Shown here piece after piece: positions 49,668 through 59,095 of a stretch of DNA of 64,000 bases (position 1 is the first letter of the stretch; the number at the start of each line of letters is the position of its first letter). The DNA comes from Zoogloea oleivorans (GTDB lineage Bacteria > Pseudomonadota > Gammaproteobacteria > Burkholderiales > Rhodocyclaceae): positions 19,257-83,256 of the forward strand of contig JAOAUC010000017.1 of NCBI GenBank assembly GCA_030157785.1, written 5' to 3'. The position numbers and the translations under genes are program-made. The notes under the pieces were generated by a model. That model was not told the DNA's origin. It made no database searches and saw only the letters and a list, made by a program, of their open reading frames with translations.

Positions 49668-49912
49668 CAAAGAAGGCGACCCGGCTTCCCCGGTCGGCCT
49701 GCGGCCGACTCCCCTGCGCTGCTCGCCACCGGCGGCCGGGGCGGAACTCGCCGGCTACGCCGGCTCAAACAGCCGCCCCGGACTTCCCCGCCGTTGGCTG
49801 TGCTGCTCGGCGGTTCAGACGGGCGTCCGGGAGCGAGCGTGCCTCTGTGGACAGTGGGGCATCGAATGCGGGCGGCCTGCAGCCGAACGAAAGAGCCTTG
49901 GTGTTGAACGGA

Positions 49913-49955
49913 AAAGCCTCGCGGCCGAGTGAAACTCATTCGGTCGCGAGGCTTT
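49913..49955. terminator. Strong bidirectional hairpin
   Basis: Positions 49913-49928 pair with 49940-49955 (16 pairs, one G-T), closed by an 11-base loop. The stem has A-rich and T-rich ends (AAAGCCTCGCG and CGCGAGGCTTT), the shape of a bidirectional terminator. No adjacent gene end explains it, since frdB stops about 340 bp earlier. Confidence 0.55.
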
Positions 49956-49997
49956 CTTGCTTGCGCACGGGGCTTTGCGCTGCGGCACCGGAGGGAA

Positions 49998-50040
49998 CGG
50001 GCTTCGAGCGCGAAGCGGCGCCGTTCGCGCTCGAAGCCCG
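49998..50040. repeat. 17-bp perfect inverted repeat
   Basis: CGGGCTTCGAGCGCGAA (49998-50014) is the exact reverse complement of 50024-50040, with a 9-base loop GCGGCGCCG. No associated gene. Confidence 0.7.
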
Positions 50041-50316
50041 GCGGGATGGGCGCGCTCCGGAAAGGGGCGTTTGACGAGCTAAAAAGCCTTGCGCATGCCG
50101 CCTCGGGGCTTGCGCGCTCAGCCTTGGGGCTTGTCCGCGTCGGGCAAGGCATCGCCGCATCTTCTCAAATTGCGCGAATGCCGCTCTTTGTGCGCGAAAG
50201 TCGCGCGCTTTGCCTTTGGGGGACGGCGCGAGGCGCGGGTGGCTCGCTACCATGCGCAGCGTTGCGCCTATTCCAACGCACGCCCTCCGGGCGGCAAAAA
50301 AATACTGGAGACAAGA

Positions 50317-51363
50317 ATGAAACTGGACCAATTCAAGCTGGGCTTCGCTTCTGCCAGGGGCTGCGTGGCGGCGCTGCTGTCGCTGGGCGTGCTGTCTGCG
50401 GCGTCCCTGCCGGTGGCGGCAGCCGATATGCAGGATCGCAACTTCAAGGTTGCCATTGCCGTCAATGCCGGTACGGCCCACTACGACGGCGGGGTCAAGT
50501 TCTGTGAGCTGCTCGACAAGAAGAGCGGCGGCAAGATGAAGGCCAAGATGTATGGCGGCGGCGCCCTGGGTAAGGACACGGCAGTCGTGTCGTCCATGCA
50601 GGGCGGCATCATCGACATGGCGATCATGAACGCCAACCTGCTGACCGGCCTGGTGAAGGATTACGGCGTGCTGGACTTTCCGTTCGCGTTTGCCAACGAG
50701 AAGATTGCCTACAAGGTGCTCGACGGCGAATGGGGCACCAAGCTGAGTAACAAGCTGCAGGACAAGGGCCTGGTGGGCCTGGGCTTCTGGGAAATGGGCT
50801 ATCTCAACTACCACTCCGGCAAGAAACCGATCCACAAGGTGGAAGACATCGCCGGCCTGAAGATGCGGGTGACTGAAACCCCGCTGCAGATCGACTTCCA
50901 GAACGTGCTGGGCGCCAATGCGGTGCCGCTGCCCTTCGTGGAGGTTTACACGGCGCTGGAACAGCACACCGTGGATGGCGGCAACCAGACCCTGATCAAC
51001 CTGGAAAAGAGCAAGTTCTACGAAGTGCAGAAGTTCGTGACGATCACGAACCACATGTACAACCCGCAGATCCTGCTGATCAGCAAAAAGGTGTACGACA
51101 AGCTTTCCGCCGACGAGAAGAAGGTGCTCGGCGAAGCTGCCGCCGAGGCGCGTGACTATCAGCGCCAGCTGTCGCAGAAGTACGGTGCCGAGGCGCTGGC
51201 CTTCCTCAAGACGAAGATGACGGTGAGCGTGATGCCGCCTGAAGAGATCGCCAAGATGAAGGAAAAGACCAAGCCGCTGATCGACAAGTACAGCAAGCAG
51301 TACGGTGAGCAGACCGCCAGGGAAATGTACGCAGAGATCGAAAAGGCCAGCAAGGCCAAGTAA
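50317..51363 (+). CDS. TRAP transporter solute-binding protein (DctP family), orphan
   Basis: The 348-residue protein has a signal peptide (ending near PVAAADMQ) and the DctP fold: FKVAIAVNAGTAHYDGGVKF, then IAGLKMRVTETPLQ with the substrate-carboxylate arginine in MRVTETP. It captures an organic acid in the periplasm. No dctQ or dctM gene adjoins it; downstream is the convergent alkA. Chosen ATG has GGAG 8 bp upstream. A stray upstream open frame to 50089 covers the hairpin region only. Confidence 0.88.
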   Translation: MKLDQFKLGFASARGCVAALLSLGVLSAASLPVAAADMQDRNFKVAIAVNAGTAHYDGGVKFCELLDKKSGGKMKAKMYGGGALGKDTAVVSSMQGGIIDMAIMNANLLTGLVKDYGVLDFPFAFANEKIAYKVLDGEWGTKLSNKLQDKGLVGLGFWEMGYLNYHSGKKPIHKVEDIAGLKMRVTETPLQIDFQNVLGANAVPLPFVEVYTALEQHTVDGGNQTLINLEKSKFYEVQKFVTITNHMYNPQILLISKKVYDKLSADEKKVLGEAAAEARDYQRQLSQKYGAEALAFLKTKMTVSVMPPEEIAKMKEKTKPLIDKYSKQYGEQTAREMYAEIEKASKAK

Positions 51364-51384
51364 TTCGGGTTAACGCTCGAGGGT

Positions 51385-51412
51385 AAAGAACCGGCCGCTG
51401 GCCGGTTCTTTT
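51385..51412. terminator. Bidirectional terminator between dctP-like and alkA genes
   Basis: A 12-bp stem (51385-51396 with 51400-51411, loop GCT) has AAAG and CTTTT ends. It follows the dctP-like stop by 21 bp and touches the alkA stop, serving both converging transcripts. Confidence 0.8.
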
Positions 51413-52292
51413 ACGTCCAGGCCCACAGGTGCGCCGCCACCAGCGCCCGCCACGGCGAGAAGGGCGTGAGCCAGGCCTCGGCTTTGTCGGCGGTGATCCG
51501 CTCCGCTTGGCCGAGCAGGGCTTGCAGCTTGCGGCGCACCGCGGCGTCGCCGTGCAGTGAGCCGTCGAGCCAGGCGAAGCCGCGCAGCAGGGTGTAATTG
51601 ACGGTCCACGGGCCGATGCCGCGCACGGCCAGCAGGTGGTCGCGGATTTCGTCGGCGGGCGTGCCGTCGCGCCATGTATCGAGGGGCAGGTGGCCCTCGG
51701 CGACGAGGCGGGCGAGACTGAGCAGGGTTTGCGTTTTGCTGCGCGAGAAGCCGGCGGCGTGCAGCGCGGGCTCGTTCAGGCGGACCAGCGCAAAGGCGTC
51801 CGGGTAGCAGGCGAGGCCGGCGCTGTGGGTGATTCCCGCTACGCCGATCAGCCGGCGGCGCAGCGCGAGGGCGGCGTGCACGCTGATCTGCTGGCCAGTA
51901 ACGGCCCAGCTGAGGGCTTCGAAGGGCGTTGCCGCCTGGGGCACGCGCAGGCCGGGGTGGGCGGCGATGAGGGGGCCGAGCTGGGGATGGCTTCGGTGGG
52001 CGGCCTCAAAGCTGTCCACCGGCTGGGTCAGGCCGAGGAGGTGGCGGACGAACTTGTCCAGCGGGGCGGCTGTGCCGTCGTGCGGCCCGTCGATGGCCAG
52101 GCGGGCATCCGCATGGCCGGGGCGGAAGTGGATTTCCAGTTGCGTCGGGTGGCCCTGCCACACCAGACCCTTGGCGACCCGGTCGGGGCCGACGCGTTCG
52201 GCCAGCTGTTGCGTGTCGCGGGCGTGGAAGGCCAGCACGTCGTCGGGCCGGAAGTCTGGCGGCAGCGAGACGCTGCAGGCGAGCACGCTCAC
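51411..52292 (-). CDS. alkA: DNA-3-methyladenine glycosylase II (AlkA)
   Basis: The 293-residue protein has the HhH-GPD fold: helix-hairpin-helix LLAVRGIGPWTVNYTLLRG and catalytic aspartate in LHGDAAVRR. The N-terminal half is the AlkA-N domain. It removes alkylated purines and other damaged bases. GTG start at 52292, 1 bp after alkB, so it ends the ada-alkB-alkA operon. Confidence 0.9.
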   Translation of the reverse strand: MSVLACSVSLPPDFRPDDVLAFHARDTQQLAERVGPDRVAKGLVWQGHPTQLEIHFRPGHADARLAIDGPHDGTAAPLDKFVRHLLGLTQPVDSFEAAHRSHPQLGPLIAAHPGLRVPQAATPFEALSWAVTGQQISVHAALALRRRLIGVAGITHSAGLACYPDAFALVRLNEPALHAAGFSRSKTQTLLSLARLVAEGHLPLDTWRDGTPADEIRDHLLAVRGIGPWTVNYTLLRGFAWLDGSLHGDAAVRRKLQALLGQAERITADKAEAWLTPFSPWRALVAAHLWAWT

Positions 52293-52293
52293 C

Positions 52294-52938
52294 TCAGCCG
52301 GCCTTGCGGAAGGTCAGGTTGATCCGGTTTTCGCCGGTGGCCGGGTGGTGGCCTTCCTTGAGCGGCAGCACGCCGTGGAAGCGCAGCCGCGCCGGCCCGC
52401 CCCACACCACCACGTCGCCGTGGGCAAGGGGAATGCGCGCGGCCTTGTCCTTGCGTTCCATGCCGCCAAACAGGAAGACGATGGGCAGTCCGAGGGACAC
52501 GGACACGATGGGCCGGGTGAAGTCGCGCTCGTCCCGGTCCTGATGCAGGGACATGCGGGTTCCGGGGGCGTAGCGGTTGATCAGGCAGGCGTCGGGCGTG
52601 AAGTCCGCAAAACCGGCCTCGGCAGCGGCCTGCCGGGCAAAGTGCAGCAGCGGCGCAGGGATGGGTGGCCACGGCTGGCCGCTGTGCGGGTCCACCGGGG
52701 AGTAGCGGTAGCCCTGGCGGTCGGTGATCCAGCCCAGCGCGCCGCAGTTGCTCATGGCCACCGACATGGGCAGGCCGCCCGGGGTGTGCATGTGGCGGAA
52801 AGGGGCGTCGGCGGTCACCGCCTGCACAGCAGCGAGGATGGTGTCGGCTGCAGCCCGGGCAAAACCGCGCAGCACCACGGCGCCGGGGGCGAGGGGCTCC
52901 TGCCAGGGGGCTTCCTGGTCGGCAAACAGGTCGTTCAT
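52294..52938 (-). CDS. alkB: Alpha-ketoglutarate/Fe(II)-dependent DNA dealkylase AlkB
   Basis: The 214-residue protein has iron ligands H-x-D in MSLHQDRDERDF and the distal H in LRFHGVLPL, and the RINLTFRKA ketoglutarate/base motif. It reverses 1-methyladenine and 3-methylcytosine by oxidative demethylation. It overlaps ada by 4 bp and precedes alkA by 1 bp. Confidence 0.92.
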   Translation of the reverse strand: MNDLFADQEAPWQEPLAPGAVVLRGFARAAADTILAAVQAVTADAPFRHMHTPGGLPMSVAMSNCGALGWITDRQGYRYSPVDPHSGQPWPPIPAPLLHFARQAAAEAGFADFTPDACLINRYAPGTRMSLHQDRDERDFTRPIVSVSLGLPIVFLFGGMERKDKAARIPLAHGDVVVWGGPARLRFHGVLPLKEGHHPATGENRINLTFRKAG

Positions 52939-54008
52939 CCTTTTGCTTCCCGTTCGATCAGGGCCTGCTTGCGGGCCACGCCCCAGCGGTAGCCGGACAG
53001 GCCGCCGTCACGCTTGACGACCCGGTGGCAGGGTATCGCCACTGCCAGCACGTTGGCTGCACAGGCGCTGGCCACGGCGCGAAAGGCCGTCGGCGCGCCG
53101 ATGCGGCGGGCCAGTTCGGTATAGCTCACGGTTTCGCCGGCGGGAATTTGCTGCAGGGCCTGCCAGACGCGCTGCTGGAAGACGGTGCCGCGCAGGTCGA
53201 GGGGCAGGTCGAGGCCGAGCTTCGGGGCTTCGACGAAGCCGACCACGCGAGCGACCCAGCTTTCAAAGGCGGGGTCGGCGCCGATCAGCGTGGCCTGCGG
53301 GAAGCGGTCCTGCACCTCGCGCACCAGGGCTTCCGGGTCGTCGCCCAGCGAGATCGCGCAGATGCCGAGCGGGCTGGCCGCCACGAGGATGGCGCCAAGG
53401 CTGCACTGGCCGACGGCGAAGCGGATTTCGGTGGCTGTGCCACCGGTGCGGTAGTGGGTTGGCGTCATGCCGAGAAGCTGGTCTGCCTGTGCATAGAAAT
53501 GTCCCGATGAATTGTAGCCGGCGTCGAAGATGGCTTCGGTCACCCCTTTGCTCCGCGCGAGCCCGGCCCGCAGGCGCCTGGCCCGCTGGGCGACGGCGTA
53601 AGCGTGCGGAGTGAGGCCGGTGACGCCCTTGAACACGCGGTGCAGGTGGTAGCGGCTGAGGTCGGCCTGGCGGGCCAGCTCGGCGAGGCTTGGCGGGGTG
53701 TCGGCGCTTTCGATGAAGCGGCACAGCCCGGCCACCAGTGCGGCGTGCTGCTCGGCCAGCGGCGGCTGGTCGGGCCGGCAGCGCTGGCAGGGGCGAAAGC
53801 CGGCTTGCCCGGCGTCTGCGGCGGAGTCGAAGAAGCAGACGTTTTCGGGCCGGGCCGGCCGCGAGGGGCAGGACGGGCGGCAATACACGCCGGTGGTCTT
53901 CACCGCGTAGAAAAAGTGCCCGTCCGCCGTCGGGTCGCGGGCCTGCACGGCAGCCCAGCGCGGGTCGGCGGTGGTTTGCGCTGCGACGGAAGTGTGGTGT
54001 GAAATCAT
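52935..54008 (-). CDS. ada: Bifunctional Ada: regulator and DNA methyltransferase
   Basis: The 357-residue protein has the Ada zinc domain (YCRPSCPSR and FRPCQRCRPDQ supply the four cysteines, the first being the methylphosphotriester acceptor), an AraC-type HTH (LSRYHLHRVFKGVTGLTPH) and a C-terminal O6-alkylguanine transferase with the acceptor cysteine in IPCHRVVKRDGGL. Self-methylated Ada should activate its own operon. First gene of ada-alkB-alkA. Confidence 0.93.
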   Translation of the reverse strand: MISHHTSVAAQTTADPRWAAVQARDPTADGHFFYAVKTTGVYCRPSCPSRPARPENVCFFDSAADAGQAGFRPCQRCRPDQPPLAEQHAALVAGLCRFIESADTPPSLAELARQADLSRYHLHRVFKGVTGLTPHAYAVAQRARRLRAGLARSKGVTEAIFDAGYNSSGHFYAQADQLLGMTPTHYRTGGTATEIRFAVGQCSLGAILVAASPLGICAISLGDDPEALVREVQDRFPQATLIGADPAFESWVARVVGFVEAPKLGLDLPLDLRGTVFQQRVWQALQQIPAGETVSYTELARRIGAPTAFRAVASACAANVLAVAIPCHRVVKRDGGLSGYRWGVARKQALIEREAKG

Positions 54009-54123
54009 GGTGCGGGACTCTCCGGCCTGGCCGTGATCGATACCCGCAATCTAGCCTTTGATAGCACTTTGCGCACTCCGGGTCTTGCTTTTGAATCCCC
54101 GCAGGCGGCCCCCAGCCACATTC

Positions 54124-55788
54124 CTAGAATAAATCTACGGTGCCTCGCAGCCCCGGACAGGCTGCTTTTGCTGCGCCGATCTGGAAGCGGTCCACGATCC
54201 GGGCCATGTCCTGGGATATGGCACGGATGGCGTCCGCTGACCGTTGGGTGTGGCCTGCAGCGGCGCTGGCCTGGCCGAGCAGTCCGTCGATCATGCCCAC
54301 CTGGCTGACGATCTCGTGGCTCGACGATTGCCCGATGTCCACGAGGCGGGTGATCTCTCCGACCACATGAATGACCTTGCCGGCCGACTCCTCGATGCTC
54401 TCGATGGCTTCGCCGGCGGTTCGGGCCAGTGCCGTGCTTTCGCGCATCTCGGTGATGACCTTCTTCATGAGATCCGTGGATTCGTGGGCGGTGATGTGGA
54501 TGCCGGAGAGTTGCTGGTTGATCAGCCTGGTGGCGTCGGCCGAGCGCTCGGCCAGTTTGCGGACTTCATCCGCAACCACCGCGAAGCCGCGCCCCGATTC
54601 GCCGGCCCGGGCCGCCTCGATGGCCGCGTTGAGGGCCAGCAGGTTGGTCTGGTCGGCAATCTGGCGGATTTCCGACACCACGCCCTCGATCTTCACGATT
54701 GCCCCGGCGAGGGCGAAGACCTTGTTGGAGGCGTCATCGATGCGGGCCGCCAGCGCGCCGATGCGGCTGGCGCTCTCGCGGATGACCGCACTGTTCTGCG
54801 TTGCCTGGTGGCTGGACTCTGCGGTAATTGCACCCGCCTGACGGGTTTCCTGATCGATGTCGAGGATGTGCGACTGGATCGAGTACACCGCTGACTGGAT
54901 GGCTTTCGAGGAACTGCTGCCCTCGGAGGCGATGCGGGCCACGGTGACGGCCGACTGGTGCATTTCGATGGAGGCGGTTTCGTTGTTGCGGATGATGTCG
55001 ATCATCTCCCCGAGGCTGGCCTGCAGGGTGTCGATCAGCGAGTTGAAGGCGCGCACCGACTGGCCGATCTCGTCATTGCGGGCAACCGGGACGCGCTGGG
55101 TGAAGTCGAGGGCGTCGGCAATTGCGGCCATGGTGCCCTCCATGGAGCGCAGTGGTCTGACGATGTTGCGATGCAGGCGGAAGACCAGCCCGAAGAGCAC
55201 GATCAGGGTGAGTGCGCCGGCTACGGAGAGAACCTGCGCAGAGTGCGTGAAACCGTCCTCGACGGCGCTGACCGTGCTGTCCTTCAGGCGCCGCTTTTCG
55301 ATCCGCAGGGTTTCCAGGATCTGCTGCAGTTCCTGCTGGTACTGGGCGACGCTGGCGTACAGGCCGGCTTCGGCAATGGCGCGCTGGCCGGCGCTTGCCT
55401 GGGCGATGGTTTCGTCCATGGCCGTCTGGTAGTTGCCCAGGCTTTCTTCGGCCTGCTTGAGCAGACCGATCTCGGCCTCGGAGTGCGAGGTGGGGTACTG
55501 GGCCTGCAGCTCTTCACTGAGCCGGGCCAGCTCGGCAAGGAGTTCCTCACGGGCGCGGGCGCCGAGTTGCGGGCTGGGGGCATGGATCACCTCGGTCAGG
55601 ACGATCTGCACCTGCTTGAGTCGGGCACCCAGGTCGGATGCGGCAAGTGCGCCGGGAATGGCGTCGTCGGTGAGCGTGCGAACCAGGTCTGCGTTGCGCT
55701 TGAAGTGGATGCCGCCAACGACGCCGACCGCTACCAGCAAGGTTGCGGTGATCGAGATCAGCATGATGAGGTAGCGTCGGATGCTCAT
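54124..55788 (-). CDS. Methyl-accepting chemotaxis protein
   Basis: The 554-residue protein has TM1 (about 7-27), a helical periplasmic domain of about 160 residues (4HB-like), TM2 (about 190-210), HAMP, and a signalling domain with hairpin tip [20 protein letters not shown]. No CheR/CheB pentapeptide tail. The ligand is unknown. A sigma-28-like -10 lies 75 bp upstream, fitting flagellar-regulon control. Gene stands alone. Confidence 0.92.
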   Translation of the reverse strand: MSIRRYLIMLISITATLLVAVGVVGGIHFKRNADLVRTLTDDAIPGALAASDLGARLKQVQIVLTEVIHAPSPQLGARAREELLAELARLSEELQAQYPTSHSEAEIGLLKQAEESLGNYQTAMDETIAQASAGQRAIAEAGLYASVAQYQQELQQILETLRIEKRRLKDSTVSAVEDGFTHSAQVLSVAGALTLIVLFGLVFRLHRNIVRPLRSMEGTMAAIADALDFTQRVPVARNDEIGQSVRAFNSLIDTLQASLGEMIDIIRNNETASIEMHQSAVTVARIASEGSSSSKAIQSAVYSIQSHILDIDQETRQAGAITAESSHQATQNSAVIRESASRIGALAARIDDASNKVFALAGAIVKIEGVVSEIRQIADQTNLLALNAAIEAARAGESGRGFAVVADEVRKLAERSADATRLINQQLSGIHITAHESTDLMKKVITEMRESTALARTAGEAIESIEESAGKVIHVVGEITRLVDIGQSSSHEIVSQVGMIDGLLGQASAAAGHTQRSADAIRAISQDMARIVDRFQIGAAKAACPGLRGTVDLF

Positions 55789-55862
55789 GGGGGCGATTCC
55801 AGTCGGTCGGGGGCGGGGGCTGACTTAAGGTTGGTGCGATGCACAAACCGTTTGCCACCCGC

Positions 55863-55870
55863 TTATCGGC
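55863..55870 (-). promoter_or_regulatory. Sigma-28 (FliA)-type promoter of the chemoreceptor gene
   Basis: On the minus strand GCCGATAA is a perfect FliA -10. The expected -35 position (11 bp upstream) reads TTGAGCCT, only half matching TAAAGTTT. Predicted start near 55855. Confidence 0.45.
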
Positions 55871-55972
55871 CGCGATTCGCCAGGCTCAAATGAAGCTTTT
55901 CTTACAGACCGCGGGGCTTATGCGCCTCAGCTGTCTGCGCCGCTTTCCCATTGACCGCCTGAGCAAGGCAAC

Positions 55973-56392
55973 TTAGCAGATCCGTTCCCACAGGCTCTTC
56001 TCGCCTTCCAGCTTGTCGAGTTCCAGCCCCTGGAAGTCGCCGCGCGAAACGATCCCGACGACCTTGTCGCCATCGACGACGGGTAAGTGCCGATAGCCGC
56101 AATCGCCCATGCGGCGTAGTGCATCGATGGCCGTTTCAGCGGGAGAAATGGTGTCCGGATTCGGGGTCATCGCGGTAGCGAGCGAGGTGTCGACCGGGCT
56201 TCTCCCCTCGGCGAGGGTACGTACGGCGTCGCGACCTGTAAAAATGCCGACGAGGCGGCGTGCGTCCACCACCATCACCGCCCCAACCCGGCGCTCCCAC
56301 ATCCGTTGGCAGGCATGCTGCACTGTTTCCGTCGAGCTGAGTGTCAGCGGGTCCTGGTCCTTGACGATGAACTGAAGACTACGGTTTGTCAT
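55973..56392 (-). CDS. Two-CBS-domain protein
   Basis: The 139-residue protein consists of a CBS pair (VGAVMVVDARRLVGIFTGRD and YRHLPVVDGDKVVGIVSRGD). Such proteins bind adenosyl nucleotides and regulate partners; none is identifiable. It is 184 bp downstream of the chemoreceptor in reverse orientation of no evident operon. Confidence 0.88.
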   Translation of the reverse strand: MTNRSLQFIVKDQDPLTLSSTETVQHACQRMWERRVGAVMVVDARRLVGIFTGRDAVRTLAEGRSPVDTSLATAMTPNPDTISPAETAIDALRRMGDCGYRHLPVVDGDKVVGIVSRGDFQGLELDKLEGEKSLWERIC

Positions 56393-56502
56393 GATGCTCT
56401 CCGTACTTGACTGAAGGAAAAGGCATTTCTTTCTTTCACTCTAGTCCGTCATGCGGGGCTTAAGGTTACAGCGGCAAGTTTACTTTTGCGGCCAGCGGGT
56501 GG

Positions 56503-57441
56503 TCACTTCGTGCTTGCGGCTGGGGCCGGAGGGGTTTCGCCCTCATGCCAGCGCAGCGGCAGGGCGGCCGGCTGGTGGCGGGCCTCGCGCACCTGCAGGC
56601 GCAGCAGGCGCTGGGCGCCGGCAAAGCCCGCCAGTGCCGGGCCGTCGTGAATGATCTCGGCGTCGGCGGCCAGCCACAGCAGGTCGCCGCTGGCGAAGTC
56701 GATGAAGAGCAGGCCGGCGCGGGCGTTGAGCAGCAGGTTGCCGAGGGTGTTGAAGTAGGCGTTGCCGGCCAGGTCCGGGATGGTCAGCGTATCGCCGTCG
56801 ATCCGCACGAAACCGGGCTCGCCACCCCGGTGGGAGACATCGACGCCATGGGCCGGGTCCGGGTCGTCGGTCGCCGCCGGGTAGGCGCTGGCGATGAAGA
56901 AAGTGTCGGCGGCGCCGATCAGCCGGCGGTCGGTATCGCTCAGGCCGGGCGTGCGCCGGATCGGGCCGGGCGGCGCCCAGTCGGTCACGAATTCTGCCTG
57001 GCGCGCCCGGATGTACTTCGGGCAGTTGCCGAAGCTCTGCAGGACCTGCACATCGAAACCCCCATCGCCCAGCGTGGCGATGCGTCCGTTGGCCCGGTTG
57101 CGGCGCCGCGTGTGCGGCTCGATGCCGAGGAGACCGACGGGGGCGCCGGCGATCAGGCTTTCGGTGAGCGGATCGCCCGCGCCGGGCTGCGCGGCGATAT
57201 GTAGCTGGTCCGCCGCCGGTGCCGTCACGAAGCCCGGCGGGCCGGCCAGCACGGACGCCCACGGCTGGCCGGCGGCATCCACGCTGCCGGTGACGATGAA
57301 AGGGAGCTGCGCGAAAAAGGCCCGGTGCTGATCCGGCATGGCTGGCCGGATCACCCGTGTGCCTACTTCGGCCAGGCGTTCGAGGCTGCCGGCCCGGGCC
57401 TGCAGGGCCCGTTCGCCAGCGTGGAAGGCGGGGGTGTTCAT
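56503..57441 (-). CDS. Pyridoxamine 5'-phosphate oxidase-family (split-barrel flavin) protein
   Basis: The 312-residue protein has a PNPOx-like split barrel: FIVTGSVDAAGQPWASVLAG, GNCPKYIRARQAEF and GNAYFNTLGNLLLNARAGL, the FMN-binding strands. It is in the larger subfamily with two half-barrels. Members act on flavin, F420 or heme-like substrates; this one is unassigned. I use ATG 57441; it begins 5 bp after the GST stop, so the two form an operon, hinting at detoxification. Confidence 0.82.
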   Translation of the reverse strand: MNTPAFHAGERALQARAGSLERLAEVGTRVIRPAMPDQHRAFFAQLPFIVTGSVDAAGQPWASVLAGPPGFVTAPAADQLHIAAQPGAGDPLTESLIAGAPVGLLGIEPHTRRRNRANGRIATLGDGGFDVQVLQSFGNCPKYIRARQAEFVTDWAPPGPIRRTPGLSDTDRRLIGAADTFFIASAYPAATDDPDPAHGVDVSHRGGEPGFVRIDGDTLTIPDLAGNAYFNTLGNLLLNARAGLLFIDFASGDLLWLAADAEIIHDGPALAGFAGAQRLLRLQVREARHQPAALPLRWHEGETPPAPAASTK

Positions 57442-57446
57442 GATGC

Positions 57447-58079
57447 TCAGGCCGCCAGACCGATGGCTGTCTTCGGCATCGGCACGAAGCCGGGCAGGGC
57501 TTCGATGCGGGCCAGCCAGGCGCGGATGGCCGGGTAGGCATCCAGCGACACATTGCCCTCCGGCGCGTGGGCGATGTAGCTGTAGTTGGCCACGTCGGCA
57601 AGGGTGGCGCGATCTCCGACCAGGAAGGGGCGGGCGGCCAGTTCCTTTTCCATGATTACAAACAGGGCGTGGGCGCGGGCGATGACCTCCTGCGGGTTGA
57701 AGGCGGCCTTGAAGACGGTGACGAGGCGTGCGGCGCAGGGTCCGTAGGCGACCTGTCCGGCGGCCACCGACAGCCAGCGCTGCACCTGGGCGGCTCTGGC
57801 CGGGTCGCGCGGCAGCCACGTCTCGCTGCCGTAGCGGCTGGCCAGATAAACGAGGATGGCGTTGGAGTCGGACACCGTCACGTCGCCGTCCTGGATCACC
57901 GGCACCTGGCCGAAGCAGTTCATGGCCAGGTAGGCCGGGCTTTTCTGCTCGCCGCCAGCCAGATCCACGTCGATGGGCTCCACCGGCAGGCCGAGCAGCG
58001 ACAGGAAGAGTTCGGCCCGATGGCTGTGGCCGGAAAGGGTGAAGCGGTAGAACTTGATGGGCTGGGCGGGGGCGTTCAT
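57447..58079 (-). CDS. Glutathione S-transferase
   Basis: The 210-residue protein has a thioredoxin-like N-terminus ([20 protein letters not shown]) with a serine/histidine near the active position, the cis-proline [20 protein letters not shown] for glutathione binding, and an all-helical C-terminal half. Start at ATG 58079, AAGGA upstream. Divergent from the LysR gene, which may regulate it. Confidence 0.9.
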   Translation of the reverse strand: MNAPAQPIKFYRFTLSGHSHRAELFLSLLGLPVEPIDVDLAGGEQKSPAYLAMNCFGQVPVIQDGDVTVSDSNAILVYLASRYGSETWLPRDPARAAQVQRWLSVAAGQVAYGPCAARLVTVFKAAFNPQEVIARAHALFVIMEKELAARPFLVGDRATLADVANYSYIAHAPEGNVSLDAYPAIRAWLARIEALPGFVPMPKTAIGLAA

Positions 58080-58189
58080 GGCAGTCCTTTCAGTTGGAGG
58101 GGGCGACGGAATGCAGTGTGGTTTAATCCGGCTTGTGGATAAATGCTGCGATCCGGATATCACTGCTGTGTTTTATGGAGTAATTGCCC

Positions 58190-59095
58190 GTGGATAAACT
58201 GAAGGCCATGGCCACCTTCGTGCAGATTGCCGATGCGGGCAGCCTGAGTGCCGCGGCGCGCAGCCTCGGCGCCTCGCTGCCGGCGGTGGTGCGCAGCCTT
58301 GCGGCGCTGGAAGTGGAGTTGGGCGTGCGTCTCTTCAATCGCACGACCCGGCGCATCGCCCTGACCGACGAGGGTCGCCATTACCTGGAAAGCTGCCGCA
58401 ACCTGCTGGCCGCGCTGAACGACGCGGAAGCGGCGCTGAAGGACGAAGCCGGCGAGCCTTCCGGCCAGCTCACCATCACCGCGCCGGTGCTCTTCGGGCA
58501 GATGCACGTGGCGCCGGCGGTGACCCGCTTCGTGCAGCGCTATGACAAGGTGCACTGCCGCGTGCTGCTCTTCGACCGGGTGGTGAACCTGCTGGAGGAG
58601 GGCATCGACGTGGGCATCCGCATCGGTCCGCTGGAGGATTCATCGCTGGTTGCCCGACCGGTGGGCGAGGTGCGGCGGATGGTGGTCGCCAGCCCGGATT
58701 ACCTGCGCAGCCATCCCTTGCCGGCACACCCGAAGGACTTGCTGCGGGCTGATTGCATCGGTTTTGTGTCCACCAGCGGGGCGTGGTGGCGCTTCGACGA
58801 AAGGGGCCGGCCCTTCAGCGTGCCGGTGAAGGGCCGGCTGGAATTCAATCACGTGGCGCCAGCCATTGAAGCCTGTCTGGCCGGGCTGGGCTTCGGCACC
58901 TTCCTGTCCTACCAGGTGGCAGCCCATCTGGCGGGAGGGCGCCTGCAGGTGGTGCTCGAGGATTTCGAGCCGCCGCCGCGGCCGATCCACGTGGTCTATC
59001 CCCACGCCCGGCTGCTGCCGGCGCGGGTCAGGACCTTTGTGGAATGGGTGCGTGAGGCGCTCAGCGAGCCCGCTGCCAGAGCATCCCGTGGGTGA
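58190..59095 (+). CDS. LysR-family transcriptional regulator
   Basis: The 301-residue protein has an N-terminal winged helix (MDKLKAMATFVQIADAGSL, ARSLGASLPAVVRSLAALE) and a C-terminal substrate-binding domain. GTG start at 58190 with GGAG nearby. It is divergent from the GST-oxidase pair, the usual layout for a LysR regulator and its target. The 3' end overlaps the convergent ovoA by 35 bp. Confidence 0.9.
   Translation: MDKLKAMATFVQIADAGSLSAAARSLGASLPAVVRSLAALEVELGVRLFNRTTRRIALTDEGRHYLESCRNLLAALNDAEAALKDEAGEPSGQLTITAPVLFGQMHVAPAVTRFVQRYDKVHCRVLLFDRVVNLLEEGIDVGIRIGPLEDSSLVARPVGEVRRMVVASPDYLRSHPLPAHPKDLLRADCIGFVSTSGAWWRFDERGRPFSVPVKGRLEFNHVAPAIEACLAGLGFGTFLSYQVAAHLAGGRLQVVLEDFEPPPRPIHVVYPHARLLPARVRTFVEWVREALSEPAARASRG

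Larger units (their letters stand above)
49572..50316. other. 745-bp hairpin-rich non-coding region
   Basis: No convincing gene is seen on either strand. The open frames here are Arg/Pro-rich with no family resemblance. It contains three strong inverted repeats (listed separately) and many short GC-rich repeats such as GCGCGAAAGTCGCGCGC around 50190-50210. The first 100 bases resemble a widespread hairpin-plus-polypurine repeat of proteobacteria. It separates frd from the TRAP binding protein gene. Confidence 0.6.

Noticed and set aside
49588..50310. Open frames in the gap after frdB, on both strands.
   Set aside because: Arg/Pro-rich, overlap perfect inverted repeats, and show no resemblance to known proteins.
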